Below, piece by piece: positions 1-7,132 of a stretch of DNA of 12,323 nt. A program made the position numbers and the translations under genes. Position 1 is the stretch's first letter. Each line of letters begins with the position of its first letter. The notes beneath the pieces are model-generated. The model had not been told where the DNA came from. It searched no databases and saw only the letters and a list, made by a program, of their open reading frames with translations. Source of the stretch: Flavobacteriales bacterium (GTDB taxonomy: Bacteria; Bacteroidota; Bacteroidia; Flavobacteriales_E; Vicingaceae); NCBI GenBank assembly GCA_029262915.1, contig JAJCYN010000258.1, forward strand, positions 1-12,323, written 5' to 3'.

Positions 1-216
1 GGGGTAATAATTCTTACACTTTTTTAGAGTTGGCTCATAATTAGTTACGACCCTCAAACAAGTGTTTCTTTCCTGCTCTAAGTATAGAGAGGGTTTGTAC
101 GATTGATATGTAAGCTTTAATGCTCCCATTTAACACATACAATAATACAGATTTTAGCTCGTAATACCATTATATCTACGACCCTAATTCCAGTTGAAAA
201 AGAAAAAAATGGGTAT
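1..216. other. Non-coding left flank, possible element end
   Basis: No credible gene is seen in this stretch downstream of the recombinase run and its terminator. It holds two copies of the 9-mer TACGACCCT in the same orientation (46-54 and 177-185) and a small hairpin, CTCTA-AGTA-TAGAG, near 77-90. Because it lies just outside the last recombinase gene, it is a reasonable place for an element end or attachment site. No matching inverted or direct copy of the 9-mer was noticed at the other side of the window, so this role is only a suggestion. Confidence 0.3.
46..185. repeat. 9-bp direct repeat pair TACGACCCT
   Basis: Identical 9-mers lie at 46-54 and 177-185, 131 bp apart, in the gene-free flank beside the recombinase genes. 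Both are preceded by AT-rich sequence. They could be binding repeats for a recombinase or the arms of an attachment site, but a pair of 9-mers in AT-rich DNA may also be chance. Confidence 0.3.
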
Positions 217-246
217 AAAAAAAGGCTTACTAATAACAGTAAGCCT
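217..246 (-). terminator. Rho-independent terminator of the recombinase run
   Basis: A perfect 9-bp inverted repeat, AGGCTTACT (223-231) and AGTAAGCCT (238-246), encloses a 6-nt loop. On the minus strand the stem is followed directly by a run of seven T residues (complement of 217-223). It lies 20 bp after the stop codon of the last recombinase gene (267), exactly where the leftward transcript should end. This is a textbook intrinsic terminator and marks the 3' end of the run. Confidence 0.92.
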
Positions 247-266
247 GATCCGTTGATAAAGGAGTT

Positions 267-1133
267 TTATAAAGGGTGGTATTCGTTTAAATCATTCTGT
301 AAATCATCTAAGTTGGTCAGTTGGTAATGCTCTGTGCTGCTCACATACCGATGTCCTGCCATGTGCTGCACTTCTCTGATATTGAACTTGCTTAACCAAT
401 GTGTGATTACGCTCATACGGATTTGTTTAGCAGATTTTACTTCAGGAACATATTTCTGAACATTCTTTAGCAATTTGGTAATACTATTGCTAAGTCGTAC
501 ACTTTGTCCAGTAGAAGTAAAGATTTTATCGGTCTCTTTTTCTGCTAATTCAAGGATTAAAGGTAATGTTTTGTCCAGGTATTCTTTTATCTCCAGTACT
601 TGATGAGCTGCTAATGGCAACATACGACTATTACTTCTTTTTCCTCCAGGAACATATACTTTCCCTTTTTTTAACTGGATGTCCTCTAGTTTAAGTTTAG
701 CCACTTCTTCTGTTTTTAACCCTTGGTAGATCATCATTCCTAAGATGACTTTGTTGCGTTTTCCTGCCAGTCCTTTGGTGGGATATTTTTCGTAAATATC
801 CTGTAGTTGTTCTTCATCTAATAAATCATGTGGTAATCGTCTGGATACGCCTTTTACAAAAAGGTTGTCTGCAACATTATCCTTTACCTTCCCTATTTTG
901 GTTAAGTAATTAAAGTAATGCCTGGCAACGGTAAGTTGCTGATTGATGTGTCGTTTGCTATTGCCTTTACTTCCTGCATATCGGATAAAGGTGAGCATAT
1001 CAGCATACCGTACATCTTCGGGTTTTAAATCTTCACTTTTAAACCATTCTAAAAGTTTGTTGGATGCTCGTATGTACCCCTCGATAGTATTGGTGCTTAA
1101 CTGCTTTTTTTCTAAGTATTGTTGAAAGTTCAT
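267..1133 (-). CDS. Degenerate tyrosine recombinase, nucleophile retained (fourth in run)
   Basis: A 288-residue phage-integrase-family protein with an N-terminal SAM-like core-binding region (about 1-95) and a C-terminal catalytic fold (about 105-275). Against the intact recombinase upstream, the first catalytic Arg is Lys140 (GLK where GLR is usual) and the HxxR His is Lys236. The beta-hairpin Lys165, second Arg239, His261 and the Tyr270 nucleophile are present. It is therefore the least decayed of the three small paralogues and might still cleave DNA. IntDOT of CTnDOT is a known active recombinase that lacks the usual first Arg. Its ATG shares one base with the stop codon of the preceding gene (TAATG), which implies translational coupling. 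A strong terminator follows it. Family assignment is secure; activity is not. Confidence 0.88.
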   Translation of the reverse strand: MNFQQYLEKKQLSTNTIEGYIRASNKLLEWFKSEDLKPEDVRYADMLTFIRYAGSKGNSKRHINQQLTVARHYFNYLTKIGKVKDNVADNLFVKGVSRRLPHDLLDEEQLQDIYEKYPTKGLAGKRNKVILGMMIYQGLKTEEVAKLKLEDIQLKKGKVYVPGGKRSNSRMLPLAAHQVLEIKEYLDKTLPLILELAEKETDKIFTSTGQSVRLSNSITKLLKNVQKYVPEVKSAKQIRMSVITHWLSKFNIREVQHMAGHRYVSSTEHYQLTNLDDLQNDLNEYHPL

Positions 1134-1591
1134 TAATAACGTTTTTTTAGTTGAGATGCAGCCTGTATGTAGTGGTGTCCTGCCATTTTAATGGTTTTTG
1201 TTAATCCATATTTCTCATGCCAATGAGCTAGCACACTTGCTCTAAGGTGGGTGTAAGAGGTAAATTGAGGGAACTGCTTTTTTAAGTCTTGGAGCATTTT
1301 ATTGGTAATGTTATTAAAGCGTTCTTTTTCTCCTAAAGAGATAAAAAGCTGATTACTCTCTTTTTCACTAATGGCCATAATGGTTAATCGTGTTTTAAGT
1401 AGGTAATGTTGTAAACTTTCTAATTGGATTTTATGGAGTTTTAAGGTTCTTTTTTTACCTGCAAAAGTGCTTGGTATTTTTATTTTTCGATTGGTTAAAT
1501 CAATGTGTTCAGGTTGCAAGTGTTTTAGTTCATCTTCGGTAAGGGCTTGGAACACTTTTATTCCTAAGATGACTTTGTTGCGTTTTCCTGC
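736..1591. repeat. 32-bp exact repeat shared by two recombinase paralogues (736-767 and 1560-1591)
   Basis: Positions 736-767 and 1560-1591 are identical over 32 bases in the same orientation. Each lies in the coding region for the helix that carries AGKRNKVILG, just before the degenerated first catalytic Arg. The two proteins are otherwise clearly diverged, so identity including synonymous positions is unexpected. The third paralogue has only partial identity at the corresponding place. Local gene conversion between neighbouring copies, or a recent duplication of this segment, would explain it. Confidence 0.75.
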
Positions 1592-1954
1592 TATTCCTTT
1601 AGGTTGCCATTGTTTAAAAATTCGCAACACTTCTTCATAGGATAGCAATGATGGTAAAGCTTGTTTATGGATGCCTTTAATGTACAGATCGGCTGCTAGT
1701 TTTTCATTGGCTGTTCCGGTAGATACTAACATATATCCATAATGACGAAGGGCAGTTAATGCCATGCTGATGGCGTGATTTTTAATTGATTTTTCTTGAA
1801 TATGATTGATATAACCTTGGAAGTGTTGTAAACAAAACTCATTCTCCTGAAGTTTAAAAGGAACTGCCCATTCTAAAAACAATTCGATGTCTTTTTTATA
1901 TTTCACTTGGATATTGGGACTGTGTTTTTTGAGGTAATTGTCAAGGTTTTCCAT
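1133..1954 (-). CDS. Degenerate tyrosine recombinase (third in run)
   Basis: A 273-residue integrase-like protein, close paralogue of the gene before it (shared HFQGYI, YGYMLV, ANEKLA and LYIKGI blocks). The SAM-like N-terminal region is kept. In the catalytic half the first Arg is Thr139, the HxxR His is Thr235, and the nucleophile position nine residues after His260 is Leu269. The hairpin Lys (about 167-168), Arg238 and His260 remain. A Tyr is the last residue (273), four places beyond the expected nucleophile. Strand cleavage is unlikely, but DNA binding and protein contacts through the recombinase fold could be kept. It begins 7 bp after the preceding gene's stop and overlaps the next gene by one base, so the three small genes are surely co-transcribed. 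The frame is intact, which suggests it is maintained rather than a decaying pseudogene. Confidence 0.85.
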   Translation of the reverse strand: MENLDNYLKKHSPNIQVKYKKDIELFLEWAVPFKLQENEFCLQHFQGYINHIQEKSIKNHAISMALTALRHYGYMLVSTGTANEKLAADLYIKGIHKQALPSLLSYEEVLRIFKQWQPKGIAGKRNKVILGIKVFQALTEDELKHLQPEHIDLTNRKIKIPSTFAGKKRTLKLHKIQLESLQHYLLKTRLTIMAISEKESNQLFISLGEKERFNNITNKMLQDLKKQFPQFTSYTHLRASVLAHWHEKYGLTKTIKMAGHHYIQAASQLKKRY

Positions 1955-1961
1955 CGTTCAC

Positions 1962-2771
1962 TTATTTATTAATGAGTTGATTAATGTATTCGTGTCCTGC
2001 CATTTCGATGGTTTTGTCTAATCCATATTGGGTGTACCAATGATACAATACACTTGCTTTGATTTGTGCATAGGAGATAATTTGAGGGTACTTACTTTTG
2101 AGTGAAGTCAGCAAGTTGTCGGTAATGTTTTTTCCTTTGGGGTTGCCACTTGTGGTGATGAAAAGTCTTTCATCTTCTTTATTGGCAATGATGAGTATTT
2201 TCGGACGAACATGATGCAGGTAATCATCTAATAAAGGGATTTGATGATTTTCTAAGGGGATCACTCTGCTCTTTCCTTTGTAAGTGTCAGGAATGGTTAA
2301 CGTTTTCTTTGTGAGATTAAGGTGTTCAGGACAAAGGTTAATCGCTTCTTCAGGAGTAATACCTTGGTAAATGATAAGATTGAGTACAGGTTTGTTGCGT
2401 TGTCCAACAATGCCAGGGGTATTAAAGTCATGGTACATTTGTTCGAGTTCGTTCCATTCAAAAAGTGATGGGAAAGGCGTTTTGTAAATGCCTTTGATGT
2501 ACAACTCCATTGCCAGTTTTTCGTTGGCTTTGTTATTCAATACTAGCATATATCCATAGTTCCTTAATGCAGATATACTCAGTCGTATTTTGTATTCTTT
2601 ATTATCTTCTTCTTGTAAATGGCTGATATATCCTTGGAAGTGTCCCAACTGTAGATCTTCTTGTTGAACGTTAAATTCGGCTAACCATTCTAAAAATAAG
2701 CGTACTCGCCAAACATAGCCTTCGGTAAGGCTTTTACTGTGTCCACTTAAATATTCCTTAAAATCATCCAT
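1962..2771 (-). CDS. Degenerate tyrosine recombinase, ends at the nucleophile position (second in run)
   Basis: A 269-residue integrase-like protein, the most decayed of the set. The N-terminal SAM-like region (about 1-95) and C-terminal recombinase fold are recognisable. The first Arg is Thr139, the HxxR His and Arg are Ala235 and Lys238, and the chain ends with Lys269, exactly where the Tyr nucleophile should be. The hairpin Lys167 and His260 are kept. It cannot cleave DNA by the usual mechanism. It starts 35 bp after the intact recombinase gene and 7 bp before the next paralogue. A role as architectural or targeting partner is an inference. A short C-terminal truncation at the Tyr is possible, but the remaining substitutions show that catalysis was already lost. 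Confidence 0.84.
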   Translation of the reverse strand: MDDFKEYLSGHSKSLTEGYVWRVRLFLEWLAEFNVQQEDLQLGHFQGYISHLQEEDNKEYKIRLSISALRNYGYMLVLNNKANEKLAMELYIKGIYKTPFPSLFEWNELEQMYHDFNTPGIVGQRNKPVLNLIIYQGITPEEAINLCPEHLNLTKKTLTIPDTYKGKSRVIPLENHQIPLLDDYLHHVRPKILIIANKEDERLFITTSGNPKGKNITDNLLTSLKSKYPQIISYAQIKASVLYHWYTQYGLDKTIEMAGHEYINQLINK

Positions 2772-2806
2772 TTTTAATTGTTTTATTCCTAGTAATTCTT
2801 TCTTAA

Positions 2807-3736
2807 TTAATAATCATCCGCAGTCATTGACTGCTCTTCTGCGATATGAGCATAGATTTGAGTACTCTCTATGCTTTTATGCCCCAAAAACTGACCGATT
2901 CGTTCGAGTTTCATTCCTCCCATTAATAGGTGAGTAGCAATACTGTGGCGAAGCGAGTGCAAGCCCACCTCTTTTTGTATGAGTTTTTCATTGCCTGTTT
3001 TTTCCTGTAATTGTTTGAACCGAAGCAGTAAACTTTGCCCGTTAATGCGTTCTCCTCTGGCACTTAAAAAGAACGCTTCGGTAGTTTTGTTGCTTTTTTG
3101 TAGCCCTGCTCGTCCACTTTTAATGTAATCAGCAAGGTATCTTGTTATTTTTTCTCTTACTGGAACATAGCGTTCGGTATAGTTTTTCCCTTTTCTGATG
3201 TAGAGCATTTGTCGGTCAAAAAGGATGTCGTTGACATCGAGTTGCACCCCTTCATTTCTGCGTAATCCACAACCATAGTAAACACTTAGTAATGCTCTAT
3301 CTCTTAATCCTAATACATCATCTTCGGTGGCATCAAAGAGAAGCTGTATTTCATGTAGCGTAAGAATGTCTTTGATGTTGCGTACTTGTTTAGGAGTAAC
3401 TACTTCTACTAAAAAACCTCCTTGTTCGGTTTGTCGTAAATAGGTGCTGAACCTTTTGATGGCTTGCAAGTGTTTGGCAATGTAATTATTACTTAACCCA
3501 CTGCCATTGCGTAAGTTCTTTCTGTGCCGAAGCATCTCGAAGTAGTCATCTATTAATTCCGCATTGATGCTGGTAATGTCCATAATGCCTTTGCCTTCTA
3601 ACCAACATAAAAATTCTCTGATGTTGTTCGGCATTCCATACACACTGGTGTTGGCATAACCGAGTACGCCTAACCATTCTCTAAAGCTGTGTTCTAACCG
3701 AACATATTCCCTGTATTCTAAGTTTAATTTTTTCAT
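2807..3736 (-). CDS. Tyrosine recombinase/integrase with complete catalytic set (first in run)
   Basis: A 309-residue XerC/XerD-like site-specific recombinase. It has an N-terminal SAM-like core-binding domain (about 12-105) and a catalytic domain (about 120-300). All expected residues are seen: Arg159 (GLRR), hairpin Lys184, His260 and Arg263 (HSLR), His286 (LGHKS) and Tyr295. It should cut and rejoin DNA at short core sites through a 3'-phosphotyrosine intermediate, and is the likely integrase/excisionase of the element. It lies between the primase-helicase gene (106-bp gap) and three degenerate paralogues. Unlike its neighbours it has a good ribosome binding site, AGAAAGG, 5 nt before the ATG. 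It is no closer to host XerC/D than a typical element integrase as far as can be judged by eye, so no gene symbol is given. Confidence 0.93.
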   Translation of the reverse strand: MKKLNLEYREYVRLEHSFREWLGVLGYANTSVYGMPNNIREFLCWLEGKGIMDITSINAELIDDYFEMLRHRKNLRNGSGLSNNYIAKHLQAIKRFSTYLRQTEQGGFLVEVVTPKQVRNIKDILTLHEIQLLFDATEDDVLGLRDRALLSVYYGCGLRRNEGVQLDVNDILFDRQMLYIRKGKNYTERYVPVREKITRYLADYIKSGRAGLQKSNKTTEAFFLSARGERINGQSLLLRFKQLQEKTGNEKLIQKEVGLHSLRHSIATHLLMGGMKLERIGQFLGHKSIESTQIYAHIAEEQSMTADDY

Positions 3737-3741
3737 GTGTA

Positions 3742-3748
3742 CCTTTCT
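3742..3748 (-). promoter_or_regulatory. Shine-Dalgarno sequence of the intact recombinase
   Basis: The minus strand reads AGAAAGG followed by 5 nt and the ATG at 3736. It is one of the few convincing Shine-Dalgarno sites in the window and supports this start codon. Confidence 0.7.
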
Positions 3749-3757
3749 TTAATTGAG

Positions 3758-3805
3758 CAGACCACAAGGGGTAATTTATTGATATTAAGTTGGTTTGGTG
3801 GTCTG
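3758..3805. repeat. 8-bp inverted repeat in the primase-recombinase intergenic
   Basis: CAGACCAC (3758-3765) is the exact reverse complement of GTGGTCTG (3798-3805). They are separated by 32 AT-rich bases. The spacing is too long for a normal intrinsic terminator and there is no U tract. Inverted arms around a spacer are the usual form of a recombinase or replication-protein site, so this may be a cis-acting site of the element. Confidence 0.55.
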
Positions 3806-3816
3806 TTTTGATAAAT

Positions 3817-3844
3817 GAACCACCCTGAACCACTCGAACCACTC
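3817..3844. repeat. Three tandem 9-10 bp repeats (GAACCACYC)
   Basis: GAACCACCCT, GAACCACTC and GAACCACTC follow each other without gaps, with the last reaching into the stop codon of the primase-helicase gene (3843-3845). On the minus strand they read GAGTGGTTC twice and then AGGGTGGTTC. The GTGG core recurs in the inverted repeat 12-60 bp away. Short iterated sequence between a replication gene and an integrase gene is consistent with an iteron-like origin or accessory recombinase sites, which is an inference. Confidence 0.6.
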
Positions 3845-6524
3845 AAGCAATTACGCCTTCCTTTTTTCGCTTAATTTGGTCTAATAATTTATCCAGTAGA
3901 TAGTCTATGGAATGTTTTAATTTTTGATATTCTTCATAACTGGTTACTTCATAGGTGTAACCTCTTGTTTTGTTGCCTCCTGTTATTTTAAGGTGTCCGC
4001 AATTGAGTAATTCAGGCAAGTACCGTTTTAAACTGGATGCCGATACTTGCAACTCTACTCTTAATTCTGCTGTTTTAAATTGTTCTTTTTTATGATCTTT
4101 CAACCATTTCTTGATGCGTTCAAAAAAGTGTCGGGAAGGGTCAGTCAGCTCGTCTGCTTTTCGTAGGAGTACATCTTTAATGAGTTGGTTTGCCCAAGCA
4201 ATGTCTTCTATGGTGGTTTCAATAAAGTTCTCTCCAGTATTTTTATCTACGGACATTGTCCGTTGGTATTGATGGTAGAGGGTAATGATTTCAATAAAGC
4301 GTAAATAGATACCATTGATTCTACGTTTCTTCTTGGTTTTAAGCGGGATTTTTAAGTCTGGTGCATAAGGATTGACTACTTTAATCGGTTTTAGTGTACG
4401 TTGCACATTGCGTAAGATTTGTCGATATTTTAATTCTTCTTCTTTATTGATTTTTCCTGCGGATGCTGCCCGTTGGTAAGCCATGATTCGTTCGTCTTGT
4501 TCGGCACTTCCATCTATGTAAATGAGGATGCTTCGATTGGCATTGTCTTCATAGATTTTGTTTTTGGTGGTACATCCTGCAATACATACGGGACCATAAA
4601 CAGTAATGTTGATTGCTTTTAATGTTCCTTTACTGTCTTTGATGCTCACTCTTTTGGTGATTTTTTGTTTGGTTTGCAGTTCTCGTAAAGGGTAAAGCAC
4701 TTCCTGAGCACCGTCCATATCTTCTATGATCAGGACTTTGTTGGCGATTTCTCCATCTTGTAAATAGTAAAGGGCATTTCCACTAATGGAGGTAATTTCC
4801 AGTTTCGCTTCTTCAGGAAGCAATTTTGCAATACCATCTTGCAAGTGGGTTTTGCCTGTTCCGCTTGCTCCAAAGCTGATAATGTGTAAGGGTTCATCTG
4901 TTATTCTGCTTAAAAACACGAGGTACATGATGATCCGATTATTGATTTCGCCAACAATGCCTGTTTTTCCTAAATCTTCCATTGTTCGCTCCATCAAGTT
5001 TTTTTCTTTCAGGTAACTTTCTGTACTGGTTAATTCGTGGGGAGTAATGGTAGTGCTTGTTACCTGTTGTGGCTGCATTTGATTGATGCGATTAATCCGA
5101 TAGTTTTCTAATTGTTCGATTAAATCCTGTAATGTTTGACGTGCTATTTCTGTTTGTACATCCAGTTGTTCGTTGAGGGTTTTGATTAATCGGGTAAGTT
5201 GATCGTTATTGTATAAATCTAATATTTGTCTCAAAGGGGCATAATGAGAGGCTTTCACTTGTATTTTTAGGGTGACTTTCATTCGCTCTAATCCACTTAT
5301 TTTGATGCCTCCAAGTACCGTAATGTCTAGTTCTTTGGTTTCATAGGTTAATGCTTCGTGATTACTACTATTAAATTTCGGAGCATTAATGGATTCAACG
5401 GCTTGGATGGTAATGCCTGTTTCACTAGAAGGATTATAACTGATTTTACGTTCGTTGATAAGCGTTTCTAAACATTCTCCATCATAGGTGGTGTACAAGC
5501 TATTGATGTCTTCTTCTTCGGGAGTGTTCACATGACTAATGATTACACCGGGCAATAAAAAGTGAAGTTCTTGGGCATATTTGGCTACTGCTTTGCGACC
5601 TGCATCATCTCCATCAAAAAATAAAATAATTTCTTCGAGTTTTTTTAATTGCTGAATAGCCTCGATGTGTTCTTGAGTTAAACGGTTTGTTCCGTAAGCT
5701 GCCAATAAGCTATATTTTTTAAGGATAGAAGGTATTTGTAACAATGTTGCTGCATCTATGATACATTCAGGAATAATCAGCTTTTTAGTATTCTTTGGAG
5801 GATAAGAGGGGTATAAGCCTTGGGTATTTTTGAGATAATAATGTTTGGCTTTGTCGTTGTCGTAGATGCTCCGCCCATACATACTAACGATTTGTCCTTC
5901 TTGATTTTTTAAAGGAAAAATAATGCAGTTTTTAGCAAAAACACGGTAGCCTCCTGATGGATTTTTGGTTAACAAATGAATGGCTAGATAGCTATCAATG
6001 TATTGGCTGTTTTCTCTTTGGTGTATTTGGGCACTGTTGTAACCAAGTGTAGAGTCTGCGGAGGCTAACAAATTGATGTCTAAGCCTCTTTCTTCTAAAA
6101 ATTGTTTGATTTGTGGACTACTTCTTCTAATGCCCGATTTAAAATAATCAAAAACTTTATTGAGTGCAGCTACTCTATCTAAGAGTGGAGCTTGTGTTTC
6201 TTTTGTTTCAACTGGTTGAACAGTTGGTTTTGGAACGGATGGAGCTGCAACGGTAGTGGTAGTTACCAATGCTGTTGCTTTTTGGATGGCTTCGTATTTA
6301 GTAGTCTTCTCGAACTTCATAATAAAATCAATCACATCTCCACTTCCTGCATCACAATTGCTACTGAAACACGTCCAACTGTTTGTTTTAGGATAGATTT
6401 GTAAGGAGGGTGTTTTATCGGGATGCCAAGGACAATTCAACCGATTATTCTTATCAGGCTTTAATTTGTAGTAGCCAAGAACCTTTTCTAGGGTTAAATT
6501 GCGTTTGATTTCTGGTATTTTCAT
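3843..6524 (-). CDS. Primase-helicase: CHC2 zinc finger, TOPRIM and P-loop ATPase
   Basis: An 893-residue replication protein. The CHC2-type zinc finger at 31-57 has Cys31, His34, Cys52 and Cys57. A linker and a DnaG-like catalytic core follow, with TOPRIM residues Glu253 and Asp304/Asp306 (FFDGDDAGR). A middle region (about 360-500) has no recognised fold and some coiled-coil character. The ATPase has Walker A GASGTGKT (552-559) and Walker B VLIIED (597-602), probably an AAA+/helicase-like motor. The C-terminal 80 residues look like a winged helix (about 815-875). It should synthesise RNA primers and unwind DNA, as in phage or plasmid primase-helicases. It diverges from an XRE regulator and heads the recombinase run, so it is probably the element's replication protein rather than host DnaG. 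The ATPase is not a typical DnaB RecA-fold helicase by its motifs, and its exact class is unsure. Confidence 0.9.
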   Translation of the reverse strand: MKIPEIKRNLTLEKVLGYYKLKPDKNNRLNCPWHPDKTPSLQIYPKTNSWTCFSSNCDAGSGDVIDFIMKFEKTTKYEAIQKATALVTTTTVAAPSVPKPTVQPVETKETQAPLLDRVAALNKVFDYFKSGIRRSSPQIKQFLEERGLDINLLASADSTLGYNSAQIHQRENSQYIDSYLAIHLLTKNPSGGYRVFAKNCIIFPLKNQEGQIVSMYGRSIYDNDKAKHYYLKNTQGLYPSYPPKNTKKLIIPECIIDAATLLQIPSILKKYSLLAAYGTNRLTQEHIEAIQQLKKLEEIILFFDGDDAGRKAVAKYAQELHFLLPGVIISHVNTPEEEDINSLYTTYDGECLETLINERKISYNPSSETGITIQAVESINAPKFNSSNHEALTYETKELDITVLGGIKISGLERMKVTLKIQVKASHYAPLRQILDLYNNDQLTRLIKTLNEQLDVQTEIARQTLQDLIEQLENYRINRINQMQPQQVTSTTITPHELTSTESYLKEKNLMERTMEDLGKTGIVGEINNRIIMYLVFLSRITDEPLHIISFGASGTGKTHLQDGIAKLLPEEAKLEITSISGNALYYLQDGEIANKVLIIEDMDGAQEVLYPLRELQTKQKITKRVSIKDSKGTLKAINITVYGPVCIAGCTTKNKIYEDNANRSILIYIDGSAEQDERIMAYQRAASAGKINKEEELKYRQILRNVQRTLKPIKVVNPYAPDLKIPLKTKKKRRINGIYLRFIEIITLYHQYQRTMSVDKNTGENFIETTIEDIAWANQLIKDVLLRKADELTDPSRHFFERIKKWLKDHKKEQFKTAELRVELQVSASSLKRYLPELLNCGHLKITGGNKTRGYTYEVTSYEEYQKLKHSIDYLLDKLLDQIKRKKEGVIA

Positions 6525-6552
6525 TTACTTTGTTAAAGCTTATTTGTTTGTG

Positions 6553-6560
6553 CAAATATA
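6553..6560 (-). promoter_or_regulatory. TAnnTTTG promoter element of the primase-recombinase run
   Basis: The minus strand carries TATATTTG, a match to the Bacteroidota -7 consensus, 28 nt before the primase ATG. The expected start site leaves a leader of roughly 25 nt without a clear Shine-Dalgarno. A convincing -33 element is not seen. A 10-bp AT palindrome (TTTTATAAAA, 6572-6581) lies just upstream and could be an operator shared with the divergent XRE gene. Confidence 0.55.
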
Positions 6561-6662
6561 GCAATAGAAGTTTTTATAAAATCATATAAGGATGTATTTA
6601 ATTGAAAAAAGTTTTTAAATGATTCCTATTACATTTTAGCTGATTATACCCGTTGAAATCAT

Positions 6663-6670
6663 TAAATTTG
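6663..6670 (+). promoter_or_regulatory. TAAATTTG promoter element, XRE gene 1, probably leaderless
   Basis: TAAATTTG matches the Bacteroidota -7 element. Its final G is separated from the ATG (6675) by only 4 nt, so transcription should begin at or within a base or two of the start codon. The GGAG at 6670-6673 is a single base from the ATG, too close to act as a Shine-Dalgarno. Confidence 0.65.
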
Positions 6671-6674
6671 GAGC

Positions 6675-7076
6675 ATGGATAATTCCAACGAGTTACTGAA
6701 TAATATAGGAGAAAATCTCCGCTCTTTTAGAATATCTAAAGGACTGGAGCGAAAAGAGATAGCTGATATCTCAGGTATTTCTGTTTCTCAGTATGGCAGG
6801 ATAGAGAACGGAACGACCAAGGCTTCTGTTTTAATGTTGGTAAAGATTGCTAAAGCCCTAAATGCAGGAATAGATGAGTTAGTTTTTGGTGAAAGAATGA
6901 AAACCGATGATGATTCAATTGTACTAAACGATAAAGAGCTTGTGCAAAAAATGAAGGAGTTGGATGAGTTAAATGATGAAGATAAAGAAGTAGCTCATCA
7001 ATTACTTGATCTTATTCTTACTCAAAAGAAATTAAACGAATTGACTAATAGTTTTCAGAAGTTGTCTAAGAAATAA
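6675..7076 (+). CDS. XRE-family HTH regulator 1
   Basis: A 133-residue DNA-binding protein. The HTH_3/XRE domain spans about 10-68 (NIGENLRSFRISKGL, then a recognition-helix region with ISVSQYGRIENG). The C-terminal half is charged and probably helical, with a KMKELDEL block also present in its paralogue 2.5 kb away, likely for dimerisation. It diverges from the primase-helicase gene with 150 bp between the starts. It is therefore the natural candidate for repressor of the element genes and of itself, although no experiment is implied by the sequence. The ATG is chosen because no in-frame start follows before the HTH and because the promoter lies directly against it. A convergent MORN gene follows after a bidirectional hairpin. 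Confidence 0.9.
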   Translation: MDNSNELLNNIGENLRSFRISKGLERKEIADISGISVSQYGRIENGTTKASVLMLVKIAKALNAGIDELVFGERMKTDDDSIVLNDKELVQKMKELDELNDEDKEVAHQLLDLILTQKKLNELTNSFQKLSKK

Positions 7077-7096
7077 AATAACTTAAGATTTCAGAC

Positions 7097-7123
7097 TTCA
7101 ATTAGGTCTTAAACCTAATTGAA
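7097..7123. terminator. Hairpin between convergent genes, probably bidirectional terminator
   Basis: A perfect 11-bp inverted repeat, TTCAATTAGGT (7097-7107) and ACCTAATTGAA (7113-7123), with a 5-nt loop. It lies between the stop codons of the rightward XRE gene (7076) and the leftward MORN gene (7133). U tracts are weak on both sides, but position and perfect stem favour a terminator for both transcripts. Confidence 0.72.
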
Positions 7124-7132
7124 TATTAGTTG

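Noticed and set aside
943..1125. Short plus-strand ORF inside the fourth recombinase gene
   Set aside because: It lies entirely opposite a well-supported gene, with no promoter, no ribosome binding site and a low-complexity product. The same applies to the opposite-strand ORFs at 4786-5016, 6192-6404, 7358-7585 and 9646-9837.
267..3736. Classical recombinase-in-trio (RIT) element
   Set aside because: RIT elements have three recombinases that are all expected to be active and carry no primase gene. Here there are four, with three missing catalytic residues, and no terminal inverted repeats were seen. The resemblance is kept only as an analogy.
6670..6673. GGAG before XRE gene 1 as Shine-Dalgarno
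   Set aside because: It is one base from the ATG, far closer than a ribosome binding site works, and it overlaps the end of the -7 element. The same holds for the copies at 9151-9154 and 9598-9601.
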